NCBI GenBank assembly: GCA_023213395.1
Contig: CM041465.1
Location: forward strand, 185,263,741 to 185,327,740
DNA length: 64,000 nt
From: Cycas panzhihuaensis
Taxonomy: Eukaryota > Cycadophyta
Reading direction: 5' to 3'
A program made the translations under genes and the position numbers. The first letter of the stretch is position 1; every line of letters begins with the position of its first letter. Positions 1 through 11,070 of the stretch are shown here, piece by piece. The notes under the pieces were generated by a model. It did no database searches and had not been told where the DNA came from. It saw only the letters and a list, made by a program, of their open reading frames with translations.

Positions 1-1439
1 TCCCCTAGATTCTAGGTAAAGACCCTATGCGAGAGGTCTATAAACATCACGAGGATCTGTCATTTCTGGTTAAACATAGTTGAATATAGGTCATTACATG
101 AAGTAAGGTATAAATTGCACTAATACCCAGGTTTCAGACAAAACCTGGCCATGGACTTGAGCCTTCACATACCTTTGGGTATATAGCAAGACCCTTGTAG
201 GCTTATTTACCAACTTAGCATAGGAAGACTATTGACTATTTATCCCATTGTAGCGCACAAGTTAGTAATTAATGCCCAAAAGTCACTATGCTTAAACACC
301 CTTGTATGATTATAGACCTTATAGGGATAATTATTTCTCTATATATAGTACCTTAAGATATTGGGTCAAGTTATAGTAATGATAAGGAAGTTTATCGTAG
401 GGCCTAGAGAGTTGAACACTCTCTTGTCAAAGTCTAATAGGTCCTCTTATCACTTGTACATTAGTTATTACATAAATATTTTATACAAAGACCTTATGTT
501 TATTATATTTCCATCAATATAGTTAGAGAACTACTACAAATTCTTGACTGCAACTTAAAGAAACATCTATGACCTATTGCTTAATTAAAATCAATAAAAG
601 CACTCTATTCAAACACCACTATATTGAATAAGGTGATCACACAAAAAGTAGCAACATGACTATAAAATCAGAGCACTCATTACATTTCTATAAATTGATA
701 TAATTTAACTCTCAAGACCTTTCAATACAATCAACATCCAGAAATATAACATCGAAGATCCTATATGAACCTTCAACATCGTCTATGCCATGTTTTATAT
801 ATATATCAGAGTTAATATTTATTGCACTTAAGCCTAGTCTATACTAGCATCAATATTTAATTGAGTTGAGTTCATTCCTTAAAACTCTACCCCCTTTTCC
901 CTCTTTCTCCCTTTTTATACATTCCCACTTCTTTAACACCCATTCTACTTATCTCTCCCATTTCTTGTATCCCTTTCTTCTAACTATATCCCACTTTGTC
1001 AAGACCCCTTCTACCTTCCAGAAATGATAGCATCACCAAACCACTTTGAATGCCTTTCCTCTTTGGAAATTTTCTATGCAAGACAAACATAAACATTATA
1101 CAATCAAGCTACCAATGGACCTTATAAATCTAACCAAAGAGGTTGTAACTATTCATGTTCAACTCTCCAGTATCATTTCTCTGACTAGATCTAACTCTAC
1201 AAACATCTAATAAAGTGGAACTTCACAAAGTAGAACACCACCTCCTTAGTCTCCACATCAATAAACATTTAATCATAAGATTAATATACTAATTTTTAAT
1301 CCATAACTCAATAAGGATGCAACTCATAGTTGGATTAGTAAATTAGATTCATATTTTGCACTCAATCACATGTCATGAGCTGACTAGTTGGTATTTGCCT
1401 CCATTCATTTGGAAGTATCACTAGTATAAATGGTAAACT
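1..1439. other. AT-rich non-coding sequence, nothing recognised
   Basis: No open frame of note, RNA gene or LTR terminus could be recognised. The segment has pyrimidine-rich runs near 890-1010 and reads as old intergenic or intronic DNA leading into the gypsy relic that follows. Confidence 0.5.
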
Positions 1440-2930
1440 TGGGAGTATTTAAAGAATCAAATGTGGGACCAATTTTGTAAAGGATTCTTCAAGCAATATG
1501 AGGAAACATGAAACTAACATTTTTTTAGCCAACTTACTTGGCTAAGATAACCAATGTTGATAAAAGCATACATGGATGAGTTTTAGGCTATTCATAATTG
1601 AGATACCCAAAATCTTGATCAGAAGATATTGTTTAAAATGTACATATCTAGTCTCAAAGAAAGGTTATAAATGAGATTGAAGACCAACAACCTCCTAGCC
1701 TTATAGATGCTATCAATTTAGCTAAGATAATTGAAGTTGTGTTTGTAGTAGAGCAAGCATCTGGGTTTAGAATAGACTCGACATAGTTTAGCCACCCAAG
1801 GCCAATAGATCCATATAGGCCCTTGAGGTTTTGAGTAGAGAACCCTCAACGACAATTAGTAGACTAACTAACTAAATGACCAATAGTTGAATAGTCATCA
1901 ACACTAGTATATACGGATACCTACATATAAGGCACACAAGTGTAGGGAAGCTAACATATGCTCATAGTACATAGAAAACTAGTTCCCTAGGCATGTCAAA
2001 GTATGTAAAGTTAAAAAGAGTAATATTCACCATCGACCTTAATTCTGATTCTATAGATGAAACAGAAGATTAACTACTATTGGAACCCTTCTTGTCACTT
2101 AAACCTAAACTGGAAGCATCATTATCTATTATTTCTACTTCTGCCTACCCCAACAATTTTGATTAATGGTGGTGCACCATTAGACTTCATAGATATTATA
2201 GTAGCTAGATAATTAAACCGTTACATCAAGCCAAAAATAGATTTTAATTACTCTTTACCAAGCCATTACACCCTACATTATGTGACAGTTATTCAAAATC
2301 TCCAAGTCCAAATTAGAATATATTAACTCAAGTTATATTTTTATGCTTTATCTATTGGGGGATTAAATGTCATCTTAGGAGTCTAATGACTCCAAATATT
2401 AGGCACTCATGGTACCAATAACTCCCTAAACAATCCATTTATAATGTGTAAAGATTGGTATGGCCAAACTCATGAACTTTATAGTCGCCAATAACCACTA
2501 AATAAACTTATTTCCCCTAAGAAGATGAGTAAGCAACTCAACAGTAGTGTTAGATATATATTCCACCTCAATAGCATTTAACTGTAGCTTGAAGTCCACC
2601 CATATATCTAATCCATCTTTATCCCCTTACCTAGCGACCTTTCCCTAGATCACAGATTTTACCATACCATAGAACTCAAGAACCCCTATAACCCCATTAA
2701 CTTATATCCATACCAAAATTCTTACTTCTAAAAAAATGAGACTAAGTGCATCACTAATGAACTTAGAGACATTGGAATAATACAACCTATTTAAAACCCT
2801 TGATTGTACTAGTTCATAAATAAGATCGTTCCTTTTACCTTTGTGTTGATTATAAGGAACTTATTGAAAAATAAGATGGAGCTATAATACCACTTATTGA
2901 AAAGTAAATTATGGATCTTTAATAACATAC
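1440..2930 (+). pseudogene. Degenerate Ty3/gypsy retrotransposon relic (gag, protease, start of RT)
   Basis: Reading the plus strand across frames and stops, 1440-1760 resembles a gypsy gag core: a WDQF-like segment, then a 'YISSLKERL'-like stretch matching the usual 'fisGLk' helix region. Around 2150-2420 a protease-like segment is visible (INGGAPLDFI, in the place of a D-S/T-G-A-x-x-x-F-I active site, later a 'VILG' motif). Around 2750-2900 the start of RT can be followed (LRDIGIIQP). There are many in-frame stops, several explicable as C-to-T changes, so it cannot be functional. No LTRs were identified. It may lie in the large intron upstream of the LEA_3 exon, which is inference. Family assignment is by motif reading only. 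Confidence 0.6.
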
Positions 2931-5121
2931 TAGAATATAAATCAACTATGAATATAATAGATGAAATCAATGAGTGAATGAATAAAGAAATGGAGCTCAA
3001 GAGAGATGAAGCATGTATATATTAACATAATGAAATGGACGAATGGCCAAACTTCTAATTAGAAAGAAGATAATATATATACTTACAATACATATCATCA
3101 TCTATATAAGAATCCTCATTAGTCAACTTGTTGTGGCATGGCACATATTTTTATGTGGCACATAATTCAAGAAGATCTCAAATATAAAATATAAATAAAC
3201 TAAAGAGAGTGTGAAAATACAATAATTATATAATTAGCTATTACATCCAACATTCCTCATTATAATAGACAAATATATAAAGTGAAATGTTACGAAAAAA
3301 GATAAAAGTCTGACTCTTCAAATGAATGCTAAAACATAAGTTGCTGCAATGATATAATTTATTACTAACATCCATATAAAGCGAACTCCATCTGCTGGAA
3401 AACATAGGTAACCAATTACTATGACTATTAATTAACTAGGATGTTCCTCTATGCATGTGGTACAATTAATAGCAAATCAACTCCAACCCTAGGAACACAT
3501 CATCCTATGTGGTTGAACAAGTAAACTAAAAAAGAAATATGTAAGAGTAAATAAAAAGGGATCCCACCTCTTCCCTATATAAGATAATACAAGTAACTTT
3601 TTCAACTATAATGGCTAGAAATAAATGGATTTAAGGCCTTATAATGGCATTATAACCTCAATTTTATCATCATGGGCTATAAATCATGCCTCATTGGACT
3701 ACAATCATGTCTCTATATGCTACAACATGCTATTAAAGGCTCAAAATAATGCCTTTATGGGCTTATAATGGCTTTAATACGCTAAATATCTAATAATAAA
3801 TGTCATAATTATGACTGAAAGATAGATGCAAGTCAAATATAATGTGAATGACACTCTCAAGTGACAAATTTTAATGAGTTTTTGACAAATGTGAGTTCTT
3901 TAGAGTGTAAAATAAGTCTTTATAATAAATTGAATATGTTAGCCCCCTACTTGAGGGATATTATGCTAATAAAATATACAACAAATAATATGGAACCTTT
4001 GAAAACACATGTATATGCTTAAAAGTGTTGAAAAAATGATAAAAATTAAAGTTGAAAAAAACTTTTGACTTTGAGCTAAAATATTTGTATCAAATTAGCT
4101 CCAAATAATGTCAAGTGATATACCAAAATTAAGCTCTCTTAGTTAGAACCTGACGCAATTGGTGAGACTAAAAGAAGAGTTTGTATGCTCAAGTTATAGG
4201 TAAAAAGGTAATAGTACCTCCTTAAAAACTAAAATATAGGGGTTTAGCCCTTTTCACCAGTTGGTGAGTAGTCCTAAGGCAACTCTATGTGAGTAGGAGG
4301 TTAACACAAAGGGGCTACATATTTCAAAAAGGATTCCATTCTGATTTAATATTTTTGCAAATGTAAAAACTTTACAATTCATTAAATAATATTTGGGGTT
4401 TGATAAATTTAAAAATTCTATGAAAAATAATTAAATTTAAAATTAAACTTTAAAATTATTTTATTATAAAAGATTGATGCATTAATAAGATTAAACCCTA
4501 ATATTTTTTGCTTGTCTTCCATTTTGATTGTGCAAGTATGGTGACTATATATAGGTAGTTCTTCGAGCATCTCTACGATTATGGTGCATCTACAGGGGAT
4601 TCCTGTTCTATATCACTTCTCTCTATAAGTCAAATGCGATCTTCCATCTACTACCATATGCTTGGGGTGGAGTATTATATGTTATCTCATTTATAATTGT
4701 AGGCCCATGGTGGAGTCTCTTATAATCATTTAATATATTAATAAGGCGTGGCCATCATCTATAAGAAACTTATTGTCTGTCTCTTTTATTTGGTGCCTCT
4801 CCTCTATAGTTAATAGTACAAGGGTGTCTTTATATCTTTGTTGATTGTGTCTTGGTTGTAATGAGGGTAATGTCTCATTCATGTTCTCTTTTTTCTTATC
4901 AAAGGGTTTATGAGACTAGCACCCCATCAGTGATCATATTGGTCATGCCTTTGGAATAGATTACTCTCCTATATGAGATGAATCTACACACCACATTTCA
5001 TTGAATTTTAAACACTTCAAATTTTTGTGTTCGTCCAGTTCTATATGATTTCATATTTTAATTAATAAACTCGAAGAAAAGACTTCACTCTCTTAAAAAA
5101 TTACGATCAACACAAAATAAG
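2931..5121. other. AT-rich non-coding sequence, possibly intron upstream of the LEA_3 exon
   Basis: No gene was recognised. Between about 3600 and 3790 the phrase 'ataatggc' and variants recur irregularly, suggesting a decayed short tandem repeat. The last bases before 5122 contain a short pyrimidine run (near 5087-5094) and end in AG, compatible with a splice acceptor. No first exon of a LEA_3 gene (a transit-peptide-like start) was found here. Confidence 0.4.
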
Positions 5122-5262
5122 ATTTGGTGGATGCCTCAGCCTGTCACCGGTCACTTTGTTCCGGAAAATTACCACTATTCTGATGCTCATCGCGATGTAG
5201 CCCAGCTCAGGGATAATCTTCTCGCTAATCAACCGAGTTCTGATCGTGTAGCGGCAAATTAA
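5122..5262 (+). CDS. Terminal exon of a LEA_3-family (late embryogenesis abundant, Lea5/SAG21-like) host gene
   Basis: The 46-codon segment ending in TAA at 5260-5262 reads IWWMPQPVTGHFVPEN followed by a short acidic/His stretch and AQLRDNLLANQ. This matches the conserved C-terminal block of LEA_3 proteins (a W-[MV]-x-x-P-x-T-G-x-[YF]-x-P-E-N motif followed by x-A-[EQ]-L-R-x-x-L-L). These are small, stress- and seed-induced proteins often targeted to mitochondria, normally about 90-110 residues and encoded in two exons. The exon is preceded by AG at 5120-5121, consistent with a 3' splice site. The first exon was not found upstream, so it either lies beyond the window behind a long, transposon-filled intron or has been lost. 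The frame is intact and CG-containing, unlike the surrounding debris, which suggests a real or recently real host gene. The start chosen is the splice site, not an ATG. Confidence 0.72.
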   Translation: MWWMPQPVTGHFVPENYHYSDAHRDVAQLRDNLLANQPSSDRVAAN

Positions 5263-5560
5263 AAGCTGAGATTAACAATTGATGTAAATCCATTTTATTG
5301 TAATCGGGATGTGCTCGGAGAAGCAGCCTTATTGAATCACGATGCAACATGTTATCGCCTTTTCCAAATTTGTGAACATCCTTTTTCTTAATTCTATGCT
5401 GTTGATTCTCGTGACCTCTTGATCAAGAATGGGTACCCTTTCAACGTTGAAAGAATGGTTTGCCGTGTTCTTGACCTTTTTTATTCCATTTGAAAGATTC
5501 GTTTTATTGCCCTTAAATTGGACATTTAAATTACCCGGCTAAACTGATAAATTTTAGAAA
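5263..5560 (+). other. Probable 3' untranslated region and downstream flank of the LEA_3 exon
   Basis: Follows the TAA directly and is of ordinary composition, with T-rich stretches (e.g. around 5291-5300 and 5385-5391) of the kind seen near plant polyadenylation sites. No canonical AATAAA was identified, so the transcript end is unknown. Confidence 0.35.
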
Positions 5561-6430
5561 ACAAAAATACGAGGAACGCCGCTCCCAAAACCAGGGAGCA
5601 AAAACAAAAAGCTTCTGCTAAATCCTCATAACTGGAGGCCCCGCCAAAGAGAGAGACTCAAGCACAGGGGCTTTGCAGAATCCTCCAAACGCTATCAGGC
5701 CTGGCCACACGGTCACAAACCGCGGGCATAAAAAGCTACGCGGACCTCCACAGGCCGCACGGTCAAGCCATAAACTCCGACCACTCAAACCCTAACTCCC
5801 TTCGACTGCAACCACGGCGTCTTCGCACAGTCCACAGAGACCGCAAGGTCAAGGCAGATCTAGTAATCCACAAGCCCGAATGCTTAAGAACACACGCCAT
5901 ACGTCCAAGCTGCTCCTTCTCACAAACCCTAACACAACAAACCACAACTCCCCGGACTTCTTACGAGCAAGACCACTGCTTCCTCTACGGCAGATTGCAA
6001 CCAAACCAATGCGTAGAGACCGTCCACGGTGCAAAGAAGCCGCGAGAAAACCCTACTGCCCGTGGCCCGCGATGCAAAAACATTAAGCGCTTCGTGAAAT
6101 CCTTCCGCGCCATTCTCCACTCTATCCATTCCTCTCCCGCCCCATAAAACCTCAGCAGAGATTCACATACCGACTCGCTGTTCTCCTTCGGACATTCTTA
6201 GGGCCTGAGAATATCTCACCATAGACGAGGGCCAACAGACGGAATGGGCCGGAACGTCTTAGGGGCACTTGCTGAAGAATTCCATGGAGAGGGGTTTCTG
6301 AAAAGTTCCGGCAGCGGAGAAACGGTATTCTATGGATTGCTACATTTCTCTTTATCGTTCCGTCAAATAATTTACCATTGCACAATCCGTTATAAATTGC
6401 GAAATTGAATTTGCACAATTAATTGGATAA
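5561..6430. promoter_or_regulatory. GC/CG-richer segment with telo-box motifs, candidate host promoter / first-exon region
   Basis: This stretch is clearly richer in G+C and CG than its surroundings. It holds two exact telo-box motifs AAACCCTAA (5787-5795 and 5934-5942) and a near match around 6054. Such boxes are known near the start sites of plant translation and cell-growth genes. A short frame opens with ATG at about 6244 (MGRNVLGALAEEFHGEGF...) and stays open to about 6400, but it matches no family I recognise. A minus-strand frame over 6152-6418 is equally unassigned. The call rests on composition and motifs only. It could also be a non-LTR or DNA-transposon fragment. Confidence 0.35.
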
Positions 6431-7560
6431 TGCTATCCGAATTTTGATTTTTCTAAGTTGTGGCCCCCATTTCTACTCGAACATTGCAGTGCTAGTCTCA
6501 ATTTTTTCCTTAACACTGGTTTTTTTTCCTTTGCTTTGCATGAGATTGCATTTTGTAGGGAAATGAGCCCAAACCTCATGCACGGGACCCCTATCTCGTT
6601 CTTCCATTCGTAACACTTATATATGTCATCAACTTATATATGTGCCAAAATTGATCCCATCATATCAAGATCAAGCTTGCTGTCATTATTATATTAACTT
6701 TCAATTTACCATTCACCAGAGAGAGAGAGAGAGAGAGATTTTAAAAACATATATTCTACTACAAGCATAATTTTTAAAAGTCATTAACAAAGGTTGATGT
6801 AAGTGTTCTTAGTATTACTCTATCACATACAATCTTAATGCTGGTGTCAATTTTATTAGGGACAAAAGTGATTTGTGCAAAAGCCCACCTCACCAAAGAA
6901 AGTTTCATAGAGGGTCCAAACTTGCACACATGGGAGACTTCAATGAACTTGATAAGGTTTGTACACAACTAGAATGTGTGTCATGTTTTAAAGGTTGTTA
7001 TGGTGTCAAGAATATATAACCTTAAAACATGATTCCACTTGTGGATGGCACACTAGTTAGGTCCATCATGGCTAGTCATGGTGTGGGAAAGTACACTATG
7101 TTTTGCCCTTGGCTATGGCATAAAATTAATAGAAATTCATTACCATTACTAACCATTGAAGTTGGCACATGGAGATTGGGAAGGGTGCTTTTCTCTTTTT
7201 CTTTCCCTGTTCCTTTTCTAGTTCCCACTTTTGTCATCTTAACATTTAAAAGGCAACTTCTAACTCTATATTATCCGTATATCAATTTTGTAAAATAGGC
7301 CATAGAAGACTTCTAACTCTAAAACATAGACTCCTCATTGAAATAGTTGTTGTTGTTGCACTCCCTTGATAACTTTATTGGCTATGTTTATCATAAGTAA
7401 GTTGCCATCTTTCCACCACAAGATGTGTTTGGATTGAACACTACATGCATAAAGTCTCTATAGGAAATTCTACTTGCTAATCATATAAGCATCTATAAGA
7501 AAGGTAAGAGCCACATTACTTCAATACCACACAATATCATATTATGATAATACTTTAAAT
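6431..7560. other. AT-rich non-coding sequence without recognised gene
   Basis: A plus-strand frame at 7029-7298 (89 codons) has no recognisable motif and ordinary AT-rich composition, so it is not called a gene. A GA microsatellite lies at 6719-6738. Nothing else was seen. Confidence 0.4.
6719..6738. repeat. (GA)10 microsatellite
   Basis: Ten uninterrupted GA dinucleotides, directly visible, in an AT-rich intergenic setting. Confidence 0.95.
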
Positions 7561-7564
7561 ACAT

Positions 7565-7801
7565 AAAATAATAGTAATTAAACTCCATCATCTTACATAC
7601 CATCTTAACTAATATTCAATATGAATAAGATGGCACGATTAGGGAAGATATAGTTTGATTTTTTTTTTTTGGTGTGTAATTTTTCTAATTTTTGGACACA
7701 ACCTTTTTTGCAAGGGGGACTTGGGATGGACTTTGGAAGGTTTCAAACACCACCAAAAATTTTCCTATTTAGGTTGTAAGGGCCACTTAGTGATAAACCA
7801 C
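7565..7801 (+). repeat. Older repeat, copy A, left half (interrupted by the 16 kb gypsy element)
   Basis: This matches 27190-27470 closely. The first part reads as the gypsy pol tail after RNase H (TNIQYE-stop-DGTIRED type). Then come a T-rich tract, a purine run (GGGGGACTTGGGATGGA) and a segment with CAAACACCACC and CCTATTTAGG. Both copies share the same in-frame stop (GAATAAGAT) and the same junction between coding-like and T-rich sequence, so they descend from one already-rearranged ancestor. The right half continues at 23938. The last bases (ACCAC, 7797-7801) are the target-site duplication of the inserted element. It may be the end of the older gypsy relic plus part of its LTR. Confidence 0.75.
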
Positions 7802-10316
7802 CAAACGCTCTCCACGGGGCAATGACCCAACGCCTAGCGGGAAGGATATAAAACCGGCTAAGCAAGGCTAAAGAACGAGGATCATACCTCGCGGGCGTCG
7901 TCTTGTGGCCGGGCGTGCACGGGGCTGCAAGGTGCACTGGTTGCTTCGGTGGCCGTCGGCGAGACCCTCCTACCCGGATGGGTGGGAAGGGAAAAGGCTT
8001 CGCCCGCTACTTCTCGGGGCAATGAGAAAGCGGCGAAGGTAACCAACCAAAGCGTGTCGCGGGTAAGATATGCGCAAGAGCGGCTAAGGGGATCGGTCAA
8101 AGGATCTCAAACACCACAATACGGGGTATAACAAAGAAAGTGTGAATAAAGCAAATGTAGAGTAAAAGCAAGTACAAAGTAAATAGTTATTTCTTCCCTT
8201 TTCTTATGTTCTTTAACTACCAAAGCAAGTGTAAAGAAAGCGTAAGAGCACGAAAAGGAGTATGAAAGGTGAGCGGAGAATACGGATCCGTGGCTGAGAC
8301 GCAGGTTTCCTTCCACGGTTGCGCTTCCTCCCGTCGCCCTCCTCGTATGCGGCGTCGGTTGCAAGCGGCAAAGAGGGGTTCACTTACCTCCCCGAAAGCA
8401 AATAAAGACTAACCAAACTGAAATGACAGAAAATAAAGCCCGAAGCAATATAAACAAAGGGAAAACGTACCAAGCGAACGTCGACCAGCAATGGATCGAC
8501 CGTATGCACCCTTTCGTTCCGAACGCTCCTGCAAGCGAATAAGCAGAATACCTTCCTCTCGAAGAGAGGCTACGAGTACCAGAAGATATGTGTATATATG
8601 TTGCAAGTAAAGTAAACTAAGCTAAAAGGATATGGTTAAGTACTAACATGCAATAAAAGGACACAAAGTTAAACGACAGGCATGCCAGGGTCATATACCA
8701 CAGACGCACCCCAGATGGGGTTGAGTGTAGCCTCGGGATGGCTAACTCACCCACGAGAGGTCTCCACAGGATGTAAGGAAGCGATGCTAGCATGCAACAA
8801 GAAGGATAATGGAGCAACGGGTAGCATATGCCAAGGTAAGCACTCAACCGATTCTCCAAAGCCTCCCTAGCCCTATTTCTTAAGCAAAAGCGGGAGATAA
8901 AGGGGGAGAGGAAAAGGGACGGAACCCTTGGGGAGAAGGACGGCAATGGGGGGCGGAACCCCGCCTATCTCCCTCGCACCCTCGTGTAACCCTTTATGCC
9001 TTGGGTTTGCCCAAGAAATGGTGAAAGAGAAGGATGGGAGAAGAAGGATGAGTGGAAGAAAAAAAATGGGAAGCTAAGCCTATCCTTGGGTAACACTCTA
9101 ATAGGCCACAAATACTATGGTTCCTTGCATCAAATGGCCAAGAGGAAACCAAGAAAATGCATATACAAAAGGAAGCAAAGAGTTGCAAGTAAAATAACGC
9201 AAAAAGCAAGCAAAAACACCTAAGAAATGACACCAAATACCTCGAATGAAGAAGAAGGAGTGCATGTAGGCACTTGGCAACTTGGAGCAGCGGTCCAAGA
9301 GATGCCTATGAAGCAATGAAGCATGTCCCTTGCAAGAGTGAGATGGTGGAGCCTCATGCAAGAAAATGTGATGGAAATGGTTCCTTGCAATGGTTTTCTT
9401 GGTGAAAAATCCTCTTGGAAGCTTTCAATGTGTGTGAAGAGGAGGGATGCTTGTATTGGAGCTCCGTAGGGGGGCGGCAATGGCCCTGTATCTCCAGCAA
9501 TAGCAGCCCTTGATGCCTCTGTCCCACAGCTGTAGAAAGGTGCCTCTTGTTCTTGTTTGTTTGCCTTGTCTTTTTGTGAAGAAAATGCTCTAGAAAGTTT
9601 GAAAAATGAAGTGAAGAATATATCAAATGAGTGAGAAAAAGGCTTTTAAGCCTTGGGCACATCAAGTGAGCGTTGGGGGCCTTGGGCGCCCCGATCGTTC
9701 GAGCCACGTGGCGGATCCGCGAAAAAGCGGCCTCTGTCAGCGGTTTCCTTTTCAAATTTTAAGCGGTCGTCTGGCGGCAAACTTGCGGTCTGCGGCAAAC
9801 TCCACGGTACAGCTTAGTTTACCGCGGTACCATTAAACTCAAAAAGAAGAAAATGCATCATAAAAGTCATAAAAATCGACTTTTAAGGTAAAAGCAAGGG
9901 CTAGGCACAAGTACATTAATCGGGAAAGGCCGAGGCGGTGGGCAAGTACTCAAAATGGTGCAAATGGCCCTAACTAAGGGTTAAACCGAGCTTAGGAAGG
10001 GTTTGCAACATAAGCAACATCTTTGTAACAAGAGCAAACAGTGGCAAAAGCATCCCGAAAGACCATGGAGACATCGTGGTGGTCATGCGCCATGCGGGTG
10101 TCGTGTCCGCTTATGGATGCCCCGTGAGTCGTCATAGGCTAATAGGGGTCCGTTAGGCACATGCATAATGAACAAGCGGTCAAGCAAATGCGGCGTGGCG
10201 GGGCATATGTCAATCAAACTATTCTAAATTCCTCGGAACCATAAGTAAGAAAAGTAAGAACATATACCGCACAAACCTCAGTCGATCGTCCGAGTCCATT
10301 CCCAATGGCCGGAACA
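7802..10316 (-). repeat. 3' LTR of the Tat-like gypsy element (left copy)
   Basis: About 2515 bp, near-identical to 21425-23937. In element orientation it starts TGTTCCGG at 10316 and ends at the ACCAC duplication. Long AT-rich stretches are identical to the other LTR (for example around 8129-8210 against 21750-21830), while differences are mostly short indels or clustered substitutions in CG/CNG-rich words. Open frames inside it (e.g. 8617-8946, 9354-9755 on the minus strand) recur in the other LTR simply because the LTR is duplicated and show no recognisable protein domain. Confidence 0.88.
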
Positions 10317-10669
10317 TGGCGTGAGCCTCACCGCTCGGGCGTAATGTGATGGCGAATCTCGACAATCGTGAAAATATGAGTAGCACATGCATATATATAT
10401 ATATAAGAACAATCAAGAGCAGCACGTGATCCAAGGGCGTAGGCAAGTGTCGTGGCGGAATGCGTGGACAAGGGGGACAGAGATGAAGACAACGTAGGGG
10501 CTGCCTACGCGTCGTCTGGGCATCGACCTACAACTGGAATAAGCAAGTGAAAGGGGATGCCCCCGTTGCCGAAGTACAACGTGAAGTGAGAGGCATCCAG
10601 CCAAGTAAAACAAGTACAGCGAACTGATAACAACCGAAAACTTGGACACGGGCTGGCCAGGCAAGTCTC
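10317..10669 (-). other. Tail between the RNase H domain and the 3' LTR
   Basis: In element orientation this is the last interior segment. No domain was recognised. The polypurine tract should lie against 10316. The nearest purine-rich word on the minus strand is GAGCGGTGAGG, close to 10340, but it is short and unconvincing. A short (AT)n run lies near 10391-10402. Confidence 0.4.
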
Positions 10670-11070
10670 AGGGGCGACCATCCAGGAGAGGGAGGCGACG
10701 CTCAAGGATGAGGCGGAGGAGGCTGTCGGCCTCAGCATTGAGGTGCCTAGGGATATGCTGAATATCCGCTGATGAGAAACGAGCCAGAAGGGACTGGCGG
10801 ACGCGAGGGTTCTCAGGTGAGAGCACCGCACCTGGTAAACCTGGGTGAGATGAGACACCACGACCTGAGAATCGCAAAACAACACAACGGAACCGCAATG
10901 AAAGCGAAGAGCATCGGTAAGGGCCTCAATAACGGCCGTGTACTCGGCTTCGTTATTGGTGGCCTCGGCGAAAAGACTCGGGACGCAGTAGTCGTGTCCT
11001 GGATGGGCTACTGGAGAATCCATGCGTGGCCGGAGGGTCCGGGTTGCCGCGACTTCCATCGGTAAAATAA
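10670..11070 (-). pseudogene. RNase H-like domain (archaeal/RNase HI type), located after the integrase
   Basis: On the minus strand the domain can be followed through three frames. FTDGSRGNP carries the first acidic residue at about 11058-11060. ATNNEAEYTAVIEAL carries the catalytic Glu near 10945. VVLFCDSQVVVSHL carries Asp near 10873. HIPRHLNAEADSLL carries the last Asp near 10727. Spacing is about 38, 24 and 49 residues. The last gap is close to that of archaeal-type RNase HI and shorter than in the bacterial enzyme, from family knowledge. RNase H would remove the RNA strand and polypurine primer during reverse transcription. Two frameshifts break the frame, so expression is uncertain. 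In canonical Tat elements such a domain lies between the gypsy RNase H and the integrase. Here it is more than 4 kb downstream. A fragment of a plant L1 LINE, which can also carry this domain, is the main alternative. Confidence 0.72.

Noticed and set aside
7029-7298. 89-codon plus-strand open frame
   Set aside because: No recognisable motif, ordinary AT-rich composition, no neighbouring promoter or splice signals that decide it.
9354-9755. 133-codon minus-strand open frame
   Set aside because: It lies inside an LTR and recurs partly in the other LTR only because the LTR is duplicated. No domain.
10391-10402. (AT)n run as a possible origin or promoter element
   Set aside because: A short simple repeat only. 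Nothing around it supports a regulatory role.
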